64,000 nt of DNA, from NCBI GenBank assembly GCA_036845725.1, contig DAIUDK010000003.1, forward strand, positions 1 to 64,000. Direction: 5' to 3'. Under the pieces are notes generated by a model. The model was not told the origin of the DNA. It did no database searches and saw only the letters and a list, made by a program, of their open reading frames with translations. The stretch is from DSWT01 sp036845725 (lineage in GTDB: Bacteria > Chloroflexota > Anaerolineae > B4-G1 > SLSP01). Positions 44,867 through 54,496 of the stretch are shown one piece after another. A program made the position numbers and the translations under genes. Positions within the stretch are counted from its first letter, which is position 1. Each line of letters opens with the position of its first letter.

Positions 44867-46822
44867 TTACTCTGGCTGAAAGCGCACTGCGCCCTTTGAC
44901 GTACCAAGCCACAGGCTGCCATCGGGCGCAAAGGAGAACGCGTAGATTGTGGCGGAGCCGGAAGCCGCGGCCAGATGCCACGTCACGCCGTCGAAATGAG
45001 CTAACCCCTGGCTGGTCGCGGCCCACAATATATCATCCGGCGCGATAACCAGTGCGACAGTACCGCTCAGAGACAATCCATCCACCTCGGTGTATAGCGT
45101 CCACATTGTCCCGTCAAAACGGGCGATGCCCGGCGCGCCGCCGGCCCACACTGTGCCATCTTCGTCTACGACCAGCGCCGCGGTGTATTCCAATGGGAAT
45201 TTCTCCGTGTCCGTCGTCCAGGTTGTGCCATCGAAATGGGTGAGGCCGCCCCCTGTTATCGGATTAAGCCCAAGCCAAACTGTGCCATCGGGCGCAACGG
45301 TCATCGCAGTAACGGCCCGGCCTGGATAAGCCGTGAGCGCGCTGTCCGCCAGGCGATACAGGCCAAAGTCGCTCGCCATCCAGACCACATCTGGCGACGA
45401 AAAAGCAATGGCAAGGACGTTACCGGATATAGTCTCGCATGTCGCAACGGGAGTCCATACCGTCCCATCGCGCCGCGCCACGCCACATCCGCCCCCGGCC
45501 CACAGCGCGCCATCGGGCGCGAAGGCCAACACACGCACATTGTCGCTGACAGGAAAATTCGGCGGGTACGTGAGATACTGCCAATTCGCACCATCAAAGC
45601 GCACCACACCCCCACCTGCCGAATGGAAGTCGGTATTGCCAAATCCGAACCACGCCGCATCCGCCGTTGTTGCGACGGCGGTTACCGTGCGCAACGTTGG
45701 GCCGCTGCGCAGCGTGCGCCAGCACCCATCCTGGTACACGCCGATGCCCCGATCCGTACCCACCGCGACAACGCCAGCGGGAGAAATGGCTACGGCAGTT
45801 ATGGTGTTATCCAGCAGACCCTCTGCCGTTGTCACGTAGCGCCAGGCGCCGCCCTCCGCGTAGGCCAGGCCCGCGCCGCCGGTGTGGAGACCGCCGCAGG
45901 TCGCCAGCCACGGCGTTCCGTCGGCGGCAAAGGCGATGTCGCACACCCATTGACCGTTGGTTTCATAGGCGACTTGCCACGCCTCGCCATCGAAGCGGTA
46001 GACATTGTCGTAGCCGATGTGCAGCCAGGGCATCCCGTCCGGCGCGATGGCGAGGACGCGCGCGTTCAGATACGGGAAACCCGCATCGGCGCCGGAAGTC
46101 GTCCACACGTCGCGTTGCGGATCGTAGCGCGCCACGCCGCCGCCGTGGGTGCTGGCCCAGACGACACCCTGCGCATCCACGCCCACCGACCAGACCAAGG
46201 CATCCGGCAAACCGTCGTCGGTCGTATAACTCTTCCAGATTCCGTCGAAGCGCGCCAACCCGCCTTCAGTACCGGTCCAAATCGCACCATCCGGCGCTGG
46301 AGCGAGCGCATAGATCACATCTGCAGGGAGACCGTCGGCGCGGGTGAAAGTCGTCCACGTCGCGCCGTCGAAGCGACTCACGCCGCCCGACGTAGCCACC
46401 CATACCTCGCCATTGTTCGCCACGACGACACGCTGCGTGATCTCCGATGGCAAACCATCGGCGACACCGTAGTGCGTGAAAGTATCCGTGGTTAAATTCC
46501 AGCGCACCACGCCGCCGGTGATCGCCGCCCACAGCGCGCCGTCGGGAGCGAAGGCCAAACCACGCACATCGTTGAGGCTTGGATACGTCTGCCAGCGCGC
46601 AGGGTCATCCGGCCACGCGGTCGGCGAAGGCACAGGCGACGGAACGATGCCTGTAGGCGCGGGAGGTCCAGGGGGCAAAAGCGACGCGGGTGTCGCAGCC
46701 GGTGTAGATGGAGAAGGCTTTCCTCTGCAAGCTGGCAGGAAGCAGACCAGCACTACAATAACAAAAAACCGCGCCGGTTTACGCCGGTTTTCGCGCCTCA
46801 ATGAGAAATTTCTTAGCCGCAA
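44867..46822 (-). CDS. Beta-propeller lipoprotein with two-component-regulator-like propeller repeats
   Basis: Protein of 651 residues. A basic N-terminus and hydrophobic FFVIVVLVCFLPAC end in a lipobox-like Cys, followed by a Pro-rich linker (about 35-70). The remainder is built of about twelve repeats of the Reg_prop type, each with 'VxxxGTxWxxT..GVxRFDG..W..Y...DGL', for example GEVWVATSGGVSRFDGATWT and GTPWLATCGGLHTGG. These form one or two extracellular seven-bladed propellers, as in sensor proteins, but the histidine-kinase part is absent, so the protein may be a soluble or lipid-anchored binding partner. The start is uncertain: TTG 46822 has AAGGGG upstream and overlaps the methyltransferase gene by 44 bases. 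Confidence 0.8.
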   Translation of the reverse strand: MRLRNFSLRRENRRKPARFFVIVVLVCFLPACRGKPSPSTPAATPASLLPPGPPAPTGIVPSPVPSPTAWPDDPARWQTYPSLNDVRGLAFAPDGALWAAITGGVVRWNLTTDTFTHYGVADGLPSEITQRVVVANNGEVWVATSGGVSRFDGATWTTFTRADGLPADVIYALAPAPDGAIWTGTEGGLARFDGIWKSYTTDDGLPDALVWSVGVDAQGVVWASTHGGGVARYDPQRDVWTTSGADAGFPYLNARVLAIAPDGMPWLHIGYDNVYRFDGEAWQVAYETNGQWVCDIAFAADGTPWLATCGGLHTGGAGLAYAEGGAWRYVTTAEGLLDNTITAVAISPAGVVAVGTDRGIGVYQDGCWRTLRSGPTLRTVTAVATTADAAWFGFGNTDFHSAGGGVVRFDGANWQYLTYPPNFPVSDNVRVLAFAPDGALWAGGGCGVARRDGTVWTPVATCETISGNVLAIAFSSPDVVWMASDFGLYRLADSALTAYPGRAVTAMTVAPDGTVWLGLNPITGGGLTHFDGTTWTTDTEKFPLEYTAALVVDEDGTVWAGGAPGIARFDGTMWTLYTEVDGLSLSGTVALVIAPDDILWAATSQGLAHFDGVTWHLAAASGSATIYAFSFAPDGSLWLGTSKGAVRFQPE

Positions 46823-47540
46823 AGCGAAGTTCCCCTTCCTTTTCCAGTCTGGCTTGAAGCGTCAACAAGCCGTCCAGGTGCGTCGCCAGGGAGAAGCCAG
46901 GGACGATCCACGGTATTGCCTTCAGGTAGTACACAATCGCGCCGACGTCCGTGAATGTAAACCTGCCGGTCCAGTCTTCAGCCGTGACAATCGCTAAACC
47001 GGCGTCCTTGAACCACGTCACACAGTTGGCGAGCGTCTCATCCGGACACTGTGGGCTTGTGTGGAAGACCTCCATCAAGTCGTATGCCCACCATGGATCG
47101 ATCTGCTGCATCAAGAACGTCCCGCCGGGCGTCAGGACGCGCGCCACTTCCGCCGGGTTGAATCCCGAATGGCGATTGAGCACCACGTCGAACTCGGCAT
47201 CATTGAAGGGCAGTACACCGTCGAGGGTCAGTTCCACCACTTCCACGCGCACGCCCAACGGCAACAGCCGCTCACGGGCCAGGCGCACGTTCGGCGGATA
47301 GTCCTCAGTCACGACGACCTTGACCGGCCAGTACTCCCGCAGCCTGAGAAGCCGCTCCCCGCCGCCCGTGCCCATATCCAGCACGGACGCGGCACCCTGC
47401 AACACCTCCGCCGCGCGCGCCGAATACGACCACGGCGGCTGCTCTTCCATCATCCGGCCTTTCAAGTACGAAAAATCCCACCCGGTGAAAGGCACTCGTT
47501 CTTCTTGTTGCCACAAGGCAAGGTATGCGTCACGATTCAT
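46779..47540 (-). CDS. SAM-dependent methyltransferase
   Basis: Class I methyltransferase of 253 residues. Motif I is SVLDMGTGGGERLLRL (DxGxGxG), with a following acidic residue at VVVTEDYPPNVRLAR. The post-I region LPFNDAEFDVVLNRHSGFN and ARVLTPGGTFLMQQIDP are as in family motifs IV and V. Target unknown. The ATG at 47540 is chosen; seven upstream codons begin at a GTG without a ribosome site. It overlaps the propeller lipoprotein start by about 44 bases and lies just after the GT4 gene, all on the minus strand. Confidence 0.88.
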   Translation of the reverse strand: MNRDAYLALWQQEERVPFTGWDFSYLKGRMMEEQPPWSYSARAAEVLQGAASVLDMGTGGGERLLRLREYWPVKVVVTEDYPPNVRLARERLLPLGVRVEVVELTLDGVLPFNDAEFDVVLNRHSGFNPAEVARVLTPGGTFLMQQIDPWWAYDLMEVFHTSPQCPDETLANCVTWFKDAGLAIVTAEDWTGRFTFTDVGAIVYYLKAIPWIVPGFSLATHLDGLLTLQARLEKEGELRFAAKKFLIEARKPA

Positions 47541-47565
47541 AACAACCAACCCTCCCGTCACAGTC

Positions 47566-48768
47566 TCAAGCCATAGCCAGTTTCACGGCTTTCTCATATG
47601 CTGCAAACGTCTCGCGCGCCGTCGTCTCCCAGGTAAAACGCGCGGCCCGTGAAAGAGCGCGACGGCGTAATTCGGCGTGGAAGACGTCGTCGGTCAACAA
47701 GCGGACGAGCGCGGCGGTCATACCTTCGACGTCCGCAGGATCGACGAGGACACCGCCTTCGCGTACCACCTCCGGTAGGCTGGCGGCGCGGCTACCCACG
47801 ACAGGCGTGCCGCACGCTAACGCCTCCAACGGCGGGAGGCCAAATCCTTCGTAGATCGAAGGGAAGACAAAGACCCGCGCCTGGCGATAGAGCGCCGGTT
47901 TGGCCGCCTCGGGGACGAAGCCCACGAAATGGACGCGTCCTTCGGGGATGCCAGCCTCCTGCACCAGACGGCGAGGATCGGGCGCGAACTCAGAATCCAC
48001 CGCCGGTAGCTTTCCCGCGATCACCAGACACGCGTCCGGCACGGTTTGCACCGCGCGCGCAAACGCCGCGCACACCCCCTGCACATTCTTGCGCACGTCG
48101 AATCCGCCCAGGTAAAGCACGTATCCCGGCTGGATGCCCAACTGCGCCAAGACAGCAGCATCCTCTTCAGCAGAGACTTCACAGCGGAGTGAACGGACTA
48201 CAGTCCCGTCTTCATCTGTTTCATCCGTTGAGCCAGGCGGCGCATAGATGCGATCCACCGCCAGGTAAACCGTCTGTACGCGGTCGGGTGAAACATTGAG
48301 GTACTCAACGATGTCCCTTCGCGAGGCTTCGGAATCGGTGAGGATTAGCGTCGCGCGCGGCGATGTAACGCGCACAAAGGCGGTGTACAACCGCACCGGT
48401 AGTCTGCCGCGATAGGGCTTCAGCAACAGGGGAATGAGATCGTGGACGGTAAGCACGGTGGGCAAGCCAGCATGGATTGGCGGTGCCCAATACGGTACAT
48501 GGAGCACATCTACGCCAAGCTGACGCGCTGCCTTGGGAAGGGGAACTTGTTCCCACCACACCTTGCCAAGATTTGTCTTCTTCCCCGGAACTACAAAGAA
48601 TTCAATGTTCGGCGCGCAGGCCACTTCCGACGCGGAAGGCGTGGGCATCAGCACCACAAACTGCGACGTTGGCTCTGCCTCGGCAAGCGCCGCCGTCAGA
48701 TAGCGCAGGTATTGCCCGCTCCCCGTCTCCGGACGATCCCAGAACCAACCGTTCAATGCGACACGCAT
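47566..48768 (-). CDS. Glycosyltransferase family 4
   Basis: GT-B fold transferase of 400 residues. The N-terminal domain starts RVALNGWFWDRPETGSGQYL and has DVLHVPYWAPPIHAGLPTVLTVHDLIPL (family: 'H.....P.....TVHDL'). The C-terminal domain holds VLYLGGFDVRKNVQGVCAAF (donor-site GG.DxRKN), VHFVGFVPEAAKPALYRQARVFVFPSIYEGFGLPPLEALACGTPVVG (the E-x7-E pair) and SLPEVVREGGVLVDP. The donor sugar is unknown. Residues about 180-199 (STDETDEDGTVVRSLRCEVS) are encoded by a CGGATGAAACAGATG-type repeat at 48172-48231 and interrupt the linker before the C-terminal domain. The ATG at 48768 is selected; ATG 48783 is five codons upstream. Confidence 0.9.
   Translation of the reverse strand: MRVALNGWFWDRPETGSGQYLRYLTAALAEAEPTSQFVVLMPTPSASEVACAPNIEFFVVPGKKTNLGKVWWEQVPLPKAARQLGVDVLHVPYWAPPIHAGLPTVLTVHDLIPLLLKPYRGRLPVRLYTAFVRVTSPRATLILTDSEASRRDIVEYLNVSPDRVQTVYLAVDRIYAPPGSTDETDEDGTVVRSLRCEVSAEEDAAVLAQLGIQPGYVLYLGGFDVRKNVQGVCAAFARAVQTVPDACLVIAGKLPAVDSEFAPDPRRLVQEAGIPEGRVHFVGFVPEAAKPALYRQARVFVFPSIYEGFGLPPLEALACGTPVVGSRAASLPEVVREGGVLVDPADVEGMTAALVRLLTDDVFHAELRRRALSRAARFTWETTARETFAAYEKAVKLAMA
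48172..48231. repeat. 'AACGGATGAAACAGATG' repeat in frame in the GT4 gene
   Basis: Coding strand: CAACGGATGAAACAGATGAA and then GTCCGTTCACTCCGCTGTGAAG. It is an imperfect inverted repeat of the AACGGAT/CAGATGAA type also found at 48786-48866. Confidence 0.7.
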
Positions 48769-48785
48769 CGGATCGTTTCTCATCC

Positions 48786-48866
48786 TTTATCAACAGATTG
48801 AGCAGATGAAACAGATTTCATTGCTAAAAAGTAGACAATCTGCCAAATCGGCTTAATCTGTTGATG
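48786..48866. repeat. 'CAACAGATTGAGCAGATG' inverted repeat before the GT4 gene
   Basis: ATCAACAGATT pairs with AATCTGTTGAT, with further GCAGATGAAACAGATTT and AATCTGCC units between. It forms the whole spacer between the GT4 and cold-shock genes. Confidence 0.75.
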
Positions 48867-48879
48867 AAAAACAAACAAT

Positions 48880-49239
48880 TCACTCGCGCAGATGGACGTT
48901 AACGGCCTGCGGGCCGCGTTCCGTCGTAATCACCTCGTACCAGACCGGCGCGCTTTCCTGCATCACCTGATCTGCATCGCCCTCGATCCCACTGTTGTGG
49001 AAAAAGACATCACTGCCATCCCGCTGCGTGATAAAACCAAAGTGTTTGTCCTCCCGGAACCACTTCACCACACCAGCCCGCAATCCCGGTCCCAGCTCTT
49101 CCTGCGCTCGACAGTTCGTACACTGTTGGGGTGTCTCCGGCTCGAAGCCCAATGCCGCCTGCTGGCGCTGCTCTTCAACCCGATAAACAAATGTTTTACC
49201 GCATGTTGCACATGTCAATAGTTCGTCTCGATAGGTCAT
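48880..49239 (-). CDS. Zinc-ribbon and cold-shock domain protein
   Basis: Protein of 119 residues in two parts. The N-terminal about 50 residues are a Zn-ribbon with two CxxC pairs, LTCATCGKTF and QQCTNCRAQEE. The C-terminal domain is a cold-shock fold, AGVVKWFREDKHFGFITQRDGSDVFFHNSGIEG, with RNP1-like KHFGFI and RNP2-like DVFFHNS, then APVWYEV...GPQAVNVHL. It would bind single-stranded RNA or DNA. The ATG at 49239 has GGGAGAGATC. It lies 13 bases after the gyrA stop on the same strand, so it may be co-transcribed with gyrA. Confidence 0.92.
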   Translation of the reverse strand: MTYRDELLTCATCGKTFVYRVEEQRQQAALGFEPETPQQCTNCRAQEELGPGLRAGVVKWFREDKHFGFITQRDGSDVFFHNSGIEGDADQVMQESAPVWYEVITTERGPQAVNVHLRE

Positions 49240-49252
49240 TGATCTCTCCCAT

Positions 49253-51703
49253 TCAACTTTCGCTCACAGCTTCAATCCGTTCGATCTGAAAAACGACATC
49301 GGCCACCGCATCTTTGCCCTGCAACGCGATGATCGACTCTCCGCGCGTTGCGCGGCCCTGCTCCGGCACGGAGCGCCCCGTCACCGTCTTCGACGCGCCG
49401 CGCTGCGTCACCGGCATCAGACGGCTCGATCCGGTCATCATCCCCACGCTGGCCACGCGCTCCTTCGCCGCAAGTTTGGCGATTTGCACACCCTTGCCGC
49501 CGCGTTTCTGGCTTGGGAAATCACCCACAGGCGTGCGCTTGGCAAATCCCTGATCAGTTATGGTGAAGAACGACCCGCGCGGCTGTACCACCACCACGCC
49601 CACGACGGCATCGCCTTTCTCGACGCGGATACCGGCCATCCCGCCGGCTTTCGCGCCGGTGGGACGCACATCCGTCACCTCAAAGCGGATACCCGCCCCC
49701 TGCGCTGTTCCCAAAATCACCTCGTCCTTCTCGACCACCCAGGCCACACCCGCCAATGCGTCACCTTTATCTACGCGGATGACCTGCGTGAGGTCGCGCC
49801 CCACTGCCGGCAACTCTTCCGGCGCGAGGCGCTTCACTTGGCCTGTGGCGGTGGCCAGGAAGACGGTGTGACCCTCTGGCGGCGTCTTCGGCAAAGCCAG
49901 CACTGCCACAAGACAATGGCCATTACTCACCCGCAGCAACGTCGACCAGGACACACCGCCACCGTCCCAGGCTACACCTTCCGGCAGTTGGTGCACGGGC
50001 GCGGCAATCGCTTCGCCCGTTGCCGTGAAGAGGTAGAGCACATCGCGCGTCGAAGCGCCGATAAGCGCCAACGGGGCTTCTGCCGGGCGCGCCGCCACGC
50101 GCGGCGGGGTCTTGCCGTCGTCGGGGATGCGGCCAATGCGACCCTCGCGGCTCACCGTCACCCAGACCGACTGATTGGGGGTCAACGCGCTGGCGGCCAC
50201 GGTCGCGCCTTTAACTTCCAGAATGTGTGTGCGCCGCGCATCGGCGTAGCTCGCCCGCATATCCATAAGTTCGGCACGGATCGCCGCGCGCTGTTTTACC
50301 GGCGATTTCAATAAAACTTCCAATTCCTTGATGGTCGCCAGCAGTTCATGGTATTCATCCTGAAGTTTCTTGCGCTCCAACGCCGCTAGACGACGCAACT
50401 GCATCTCCAGAATCGCCTGCGCCTGGATCTCCGTGAGTTTGAACTCTTTCCGCAGGTTCTGGCGCGCGGTATCGACAGTGCGTGAGCGGCGGATTGTGGC
50501 GATGACGGCATCAAGGTTGTCGAGTGCGATGAGCAATCCTTCAACAATATGCGCGCGACGACGAGCGTGTTCCAACTCGAAGCGCGCCCGGCGCTGCAAA
50601 ACCTCTAGCCGGTGCTCAACGAACAATGTCAGCGCGCGCTTGAGCGTCAGACGGCGTGGTTCGCCATCCACTAACGCTAGCAGGATAATGCTATAGCGCG
50701 TTTCCAACGATGTACGACGGTAAAGAGCGTTCAACACTTTGTCGGCGTCGGCCCCCAGGCTCAATTCGATGACGATGCGCATCCCTTGCCGATCCGACTC
50801 GTCGCGCAAATCAGAAATACCCTCCAAATTCCCGGCGCGCACGTCCTCAGCGATGCTCTCCAGCAGCGAGGTTTTGTTCACCTGATAGGGGATCTCGGTA
50901 ATCACAAGGCGCTGCCGTCCCCGTGCACCTTCCTCCACGTGAGCTCGCGCGCGGATCGTCACACGTCCGCGACCCGTGGCGTAGGCTTTGACCAGCAAAT
51001 CCTCGCCGTCCACCGTATCCTTCCGGTAAACCAGGCCGCCGGTGGGGAAATCTGGACCCTGGATGAATTTCATCAGGTCGGCTACGTCTACGTCATCGAT
51101 CCTCTGCCAGTTGTCGAGCAGGTAGACGAGCGCGTCCACCACCTCACCCAGGTTATGCGGCGGGATGTTGGTGGACATACCCACCGCAATGCCCGATGCG
51201 CCGTTTACTAACAAATTCGGGATCCGCGAGGGCAATACGGATGGTTCTTTGAGCGTGCCGTCGAAGTTGTCGACCCAATCGACGGTATCCTTATCGATGT
51301 CCATCAGGATTTCCGTTGAAAGCGGCATCAGCCGGGCTTCGGTATAACGCATGGCCGCTGGCGCGTCGCCATCGACAGAACCGAAGTTCCCCTGCCCGTC
51401 CACCAGTGGATAGCGCATCGAGAAATCCTGCGCCATGCGCGCCATCGCATCGTACACCGCGGTGTCGCCGTGCGGATGGTATTTACCTAACACTTCACCG
51501 ACGATGCGGGCCGATTTTTTGTACGGCGAATCCGGGCGAACGCCCATATCGTGCATCGCGTACAGGATGCGGCGTTGAACCGGCTTGAGGCCGTCACGCG
51601 CATCCGGCAGCGCGCGGGCGACGATCACACTCATAGCGTAATCAAGATAGGCGCGCTGCACCTCAGCATTGATATCCATCCGTTTGACCACACCAATTTC
51701 CAT
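49253..51703 (-). CDS. gyrA: DNA gyrase subunit A
   Basis: Topoisomerase II subunit A, 816 residues from ATG 51703 (GGGAGG upstream); 25 upstream codons are discounted. The breakage-reunion domain has RDGLKPVQRRILYAMHDMGV, KYHPHGDTAVYDAMARMAQ (quinolone-determining region; Thr81 at the E. coli Ser83 position) and the catalytic Tyr120 in AAMRYTEARL. The C-terminal beta-pinwheel has a GyrA box variant SQKRGGKGVQ, supporting gyrase rather than topoisomerase IV. There is no gyrB nearby. It diverges from a metallopeptidase gene and is followed by the cold-shock gene. Confidence 0.96.
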   Translation of the reverse strand: MEIGVVKRMDINAEVQRAYLDYAMSVIVARALPDARDGLKPVQRRILYAMHDMGVRPDSPYKKSARIVGEVLGKYHPHGDTAVYDAMARMAQDFSMRYPLVDGQGNFGSVDGDAPAAMRYTEARLMPLSTEILMDIDKDTVDWVDNFDGTLKEPSVLPSRIPNLLVNGASGIAVGMSTNIPPHNLGEVVDALVYLLDNWQRIDDVDVADLMKFIQGPDFPTGGLVYRKDTVDGEDLLVKAYATGRGRVTIRARAHVEEGARGRQRLVITEIPYQVNKTSLLESIAEDVRAGNLEGISDLRDESDRQGMRIVIELSLGADADKVLNALYRRTSLETRYSIILLALVDGEPRRLTLKRALTLFVEHRLEVLQRRARFELEHARRRAHIVEGLLIALDNLDAVIATIRRSRTVDTARQNLRKEFKLTEIQAQAILEMQLRRLAALERKKLQDEYHELLATIKELEVLLKSPVKQRAAIRAELMDMRASYADARRTHILEVKGATVAASALTPNQSVWVTVSREGRIGRIPDDGKTPPRVAARPAEAPLALIGASTRDVLYLFTATGEAIAAPVHQLPEGVAWDGGGVSWSTLLRVSNGHCLVAVLALPKTPPEGHTVFLATATGQVKRLAPEELPAVGRDLTQVIRVDKGDALAGVAWVVEKDEVILGTAQGAGIRFEVTDVRPTGAKAGGMAGIRVEKGDAVVGVVVVQPRGSFFTITDQGFAKRTPVGDFPSQKRGGKGVQIAKLAAKERVASVGMMTGSSRLMPVTQRGASKTVTGRSVPEQGRATRGESIIALQGKDAVADVVFQIERIEAVSES

Positions 51704-51780
51704 ATAAATGCCTCCCCAAAAGAGCCCCACCCCTGCGAAGGTTCGCATAGGTTTCAGGCTAGATAAGAATTTATCCACTA

Positions 51781-51809
51781 ACTATAAAGGATGTGTGCAG
51801 TTTTAGCAA
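51781..51809 (-). promoter_or_regulatory. Promoter of gyrA
   Basis: TTGCTA (51804-51809), 17-base spacer, TATAGT (51781-51786) on the minus strand, about 70 bases before the ATG at 51703. Confidence 0.6.
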
Positions 51810-51869
51810 GTGTCGAATAAAGTATAGCTTCTTCTTGATTTTTGGCACGTTCCGGTTACACTTGGAAGG

Positions 51870-53147
51870 ATGGAAACGGATTCACTGGAACGATGGGGCA
51901 GAACCATTAGCATCGCACTATTGCTGTTGAGTGTGGTCCTGTTCGTGCGCGGCGAGGGACCGCCGTCACAAGACGTCAAATTTCGGCTAGGTGTTGCCAC
52001 AAATCAGCGGGCATTCAACTTCGTCACGTGGGAAGTCGAAACGATTGCTCGCAAGCTGGCCTTTGGCGCGCTCAATCCGCAGCGTTTTATGGATGAAGAC
52101 CAGCGCGCCCGGTTTGTGCTCGACTATCTCAGTGAAGTACAGGAAGCAGCACAGTTATCCGACGAGATCAACCGCGCCTACAGCAGTCTGGAGATCGAAA
52201 ATCCCGTAGAAGCCACGCGCGGGCAGCAAACGGCGCTGGCCGACTTGCGCGCACAGATGCAGCGTAGTGGCCTAATCGCCGAAGCGATCCTGGGCGAACA
52301 GGTGAGCGTCGTCCTGCGCAGCGGTGGATTCGGCGCGCTGGCGCAAATTCTGCCGCCGGTCAGCGGTACGTTCACCCCGCTACCTTATTTGCTGATCATC
52401 TCACCGCGCGAGGTGATCCAGAGCACGTATCAACGTCCCCTGATTGCCGGGCTGACGGCAGCAGATCAGGATACCATCGAGCAGGAACTCGAAAACCTGT
52501 TTCCAGACAAATCCGCCTACGTCACCGGCATCGGGGGATTGGCGGCCTATCCTGCAATGCTGCTGGAGAGCAGTTCCATCGACTGGGTGAGCGACGTCAT
52601 CGCGCACGAGTGGTCACATCATTACCTCGTCTTCTATCCCCTGGGCTTCTACTACGACCGCTCGGGCGAAACGCGCACGCTGAACGAGACAGCGGCTTCA
52701 TTAACAGGCGAGTGGGCCGGGCAGGAAGTCATCCTACGCTACTACATGCCGTACTTCGACCGTCCCAAACGCCTTCCCAACACACTTACCCTCACCGAAG
52801 AAACCGCCAAAGCCAGCCAGGCGCACTTCGACTTCAATGCAGAGATGCACACTACGCGCGTCACCGTGGACAAACTGCTGGAAGAGGACAAAGTCGAGGA
52901 AGCGGAAGCCTATATGGAAGAGCGGCGGAAATACTTCGTCACCAATGGATACCGGCTACGCCGGTTGAATCAGGCCTACTTCGCCTTCCATGGCGCCTAC
53001 GCCAGCGCACCGGGCGCATCCGGTGAGGACCCCATCGGACCGGCAGTGCGGCAGGCGTGGGCGCTCAGTACAACCCCGCGCGAATTCTTGCGCACCCTCG
53101 GCCCAATCACCACGTTGGCAGCGCTCGAAGCGCACATAAGGGAGTGA
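51870..53147 (+). CDS. Membrane-anchored zinc metallopeptidase
   Basis: Protein of 425 residues. An N-terminal uncleaved helix (ISIALLLLSVVLFV) anchors a soluble domain. The motif VIAHEWSHHYLVF (HExxH with His246, Glu247, His250) and the downstream NETAASLTGEWAGQE (Glu273 as probable third ligand) are those of gluzincin-like peptidases. The family is not named with certainty. A TTGATT-N16-TACACT sequence lies directly upstream, but the ATG at 51870 has GGAAGG immediately before it, so the start may be a little further on or the mRNA nearly leaderless. It diverges from gyrA, and mreB follows after a spacer. Confidence 0.8.
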   Translation: METDSLERWGRTISIALLLLSVVLFVRGEGPPSQDVKFRLGVATNQRAFNFVTWEVETIARKLAFGALNPQRFMDEDQRARFVLDYLSEVQEAAQLSDEINRAYSSLEIENPVEATRGQQTALADLRAQMQRSGLIAEAILGEQVSVVLRSGGFGALAQILPPVSGTFTPLPYLLIISPREVIQSTYQRPLIAGLTAADQDTIEQELENLFPDKSAYVTGIGGLAAYPAMLLESSSIDWVSDVIAHEWSHHYLVFYPLGFYYDRSGETRTLNETAASLTGEWAGQEVILRYYMPYFDRPKRLPNTLTLTEETAKASQAHFDFNAEMHTTRVTVDKLLEEDKVEEAEAYMEERRKYFVTNGYRLRRLNQAYFAFHGAYASAPGASGEDPIGPAVRQAWALSTTPREFLRTLGPITTLAALEAHIRE

Positions 53148-53216
53148 AAAGTAGGTAAGCGGTATTCAACATTTCGCTAATTTGCTGATTTGACATTTGT
53201 GAATTGCGACTTGTAA

Positions 53217-53246
53217 TTGCGGCTGTGGTATGCTATGGTATAATCG
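53217..53246 (+). promoter_or_regulatory. Promoter of the mreB-pbp2 operon
   Basis: TTGCGC, 18-base spacer, TATAAT (53241-53246) preceded by TGG (extended -10, ATGGTATAAT), 43 bases before the TTG of mreB. Confidence 0.65.
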
Positions 53247-53288
53247 GAAAGTGGGCTTAACAAATGAAGACATGGATCGAGGACACGC

Positions 53289-54362
53289 TTGTTTAATCCA
53301 ATAGACGCACTACTAGGACTGTTCTCCCTAGACATAGGCATCGACCTGGGCACAGCCAACACGTTGGTTTACGTGCGTGGTAAGGGTATCATCAGCAACG
53401 AACCCTCTTGGGTCGCCGTCGATAGCAACCGCCGCGATTACGTACTGGCTGTGGGTGCGGAAGCGAAGGAAATGGTGGGGAAAACGCCGCCCAATATCGT
53501 CGCCATCCGCCCACTCCGTGACGGCGTGATTTCCGAATTCGACATCACCGAAGCAATGCTGCGGCACTTCATCAAGCAAGCACACCGCCAGTTGTTCATC
53601 CCCTTTCCCCGCCCGCGCGTTGTAATCGGCATTCCCAGCGGCGTGACCGAAGTGGAAAAGCGCGCCGTGCGCGATGCGGCTCTGGAAGCCGGCGCGCGTG
53701 AAGCCTATCTGATCGAAGAACCAATGGCGGCGGCGATTGGAGCTGGGCTGCCGGTCACCGAGGCGCAGGGCAGCATGATCGTCGATATCGGCGGCGGAAC
53801 GACCGAAGTCGCGGTGTTCGCGCTCAAAGGCATTGTCGTCAGCAAAAGCCTCCGCATCGCCGGAGATGAATTGGACGATGATATCGTCCAGTACGCGCGT
53901 CAGAAGTACAACCTGGCTATCAGCGAACGTACTGCTGAGCGCGTCAAGATCAATATCGGATCGGCCTATCCCCTGCCTGAAGAGCGCACGATGGCGATGC
54001 GTGGACGCAACCTCATCACCGGCCTGCCCGAAGAGATCGAAATCAGCAGTATCGAAATCCGCGAAGCGCTGAACCGCTCAACTAACATCATCGTGGATTT
54101 GGTCCGCGACACGTTAGACGAGACGCCGCCTGAATTGGTCTCAGACTTGATGGAAACCGGTATCTGTCTGGCCGGCGGCGGTGGGTTGTTGAAAGGCTTT
54201 GCCGAGCGTATCGCCGAAGAGACCCACATCCGGGCCTGGGTGGCACAAGACTCCGTGACGTGCGTCGCCCGAGGCGCAGGTATGGTGCTGGAGAACCTCG
54301 AAGTGCTCCGCCCCACCCTTTCCGGCGACGACCGCCGTCATCCCGGAGGCTCGGCTTCGTGA
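53289..54362 (+). CDS. mreB: Rod shape-determining protein MreB
   Basis: Bacterial actin, 357 residues. Phosphate-1 motif GIDLGTANTLVYVRG, connect-1, phosphate-2 MIVDIGGGTTEVAV and the adenosine motif GICLAGGGGLLKGFAERI are intact. The start codon is TTG at 53289, seven bases after GAGG; no ATG fits the family N-terminus. MreB filaments position the wall elongation complex under the membrane. First gene of mreB-mreC-mreD-pbp2, the rod-shape cluster; the last nine or so residues (DRRHPGGSAS) form a short extra tail. Confidence 0.96.
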   Translation: MFNPIDALLGLFSLDIGIDLGTANTLVYVRGKGIISNEPSWVAVDSNRRDYVLAVGAEAKEMVGKTPPNIVAIRPLRDGVISEFDITEAMLRHFIKQAHRQLFIPFPRPRVVIGIPSGVTEVEKRAVRDAALEAGAREAYLIEEPMAAAIGAGLPVTEAQGSMIVDIGGGTTEVAVFALKGIVVSKSLRIAGDELDDDIVQYARQKYNLAISERTAERVKINIGSAYPLPEERTMAMRGRNLITGLPEEIEISSIEIREALNRSTNIIVDLVRDTLDETPPELVSDLMETGICLAGGGGLLKGFAERIAEETHIRAWVAQDSVTCVARGAGMVLENLEVLRPTLSGDDRRHPGGSAS

Positions 54363-54379
54363 TGCAGAACTGCGTGTGG

Positions 54380-54410
54380 CACAATCGGAGACCGGCCACA
54401 GCAGAGAGTC
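54380..54410. repeat. 'TCGGAGACCGGCCACAGC' repeat between mreB and mreC
   Basis: AATCGGAGACCGGCCACAGCAGAG is nearly identical to the motif at 18211-18232 (two differences in 18 bases), so it is probably a member of a dispersed family. Confidence 0.6.
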
Positions 54411-54496
54411 AGAAATCGGCTATAGCAGAAGGCACGGGGAATTGTTCCCCCTGACTAGCGACTACCTGACGACTTGACAACAGAAAAGGATAGACC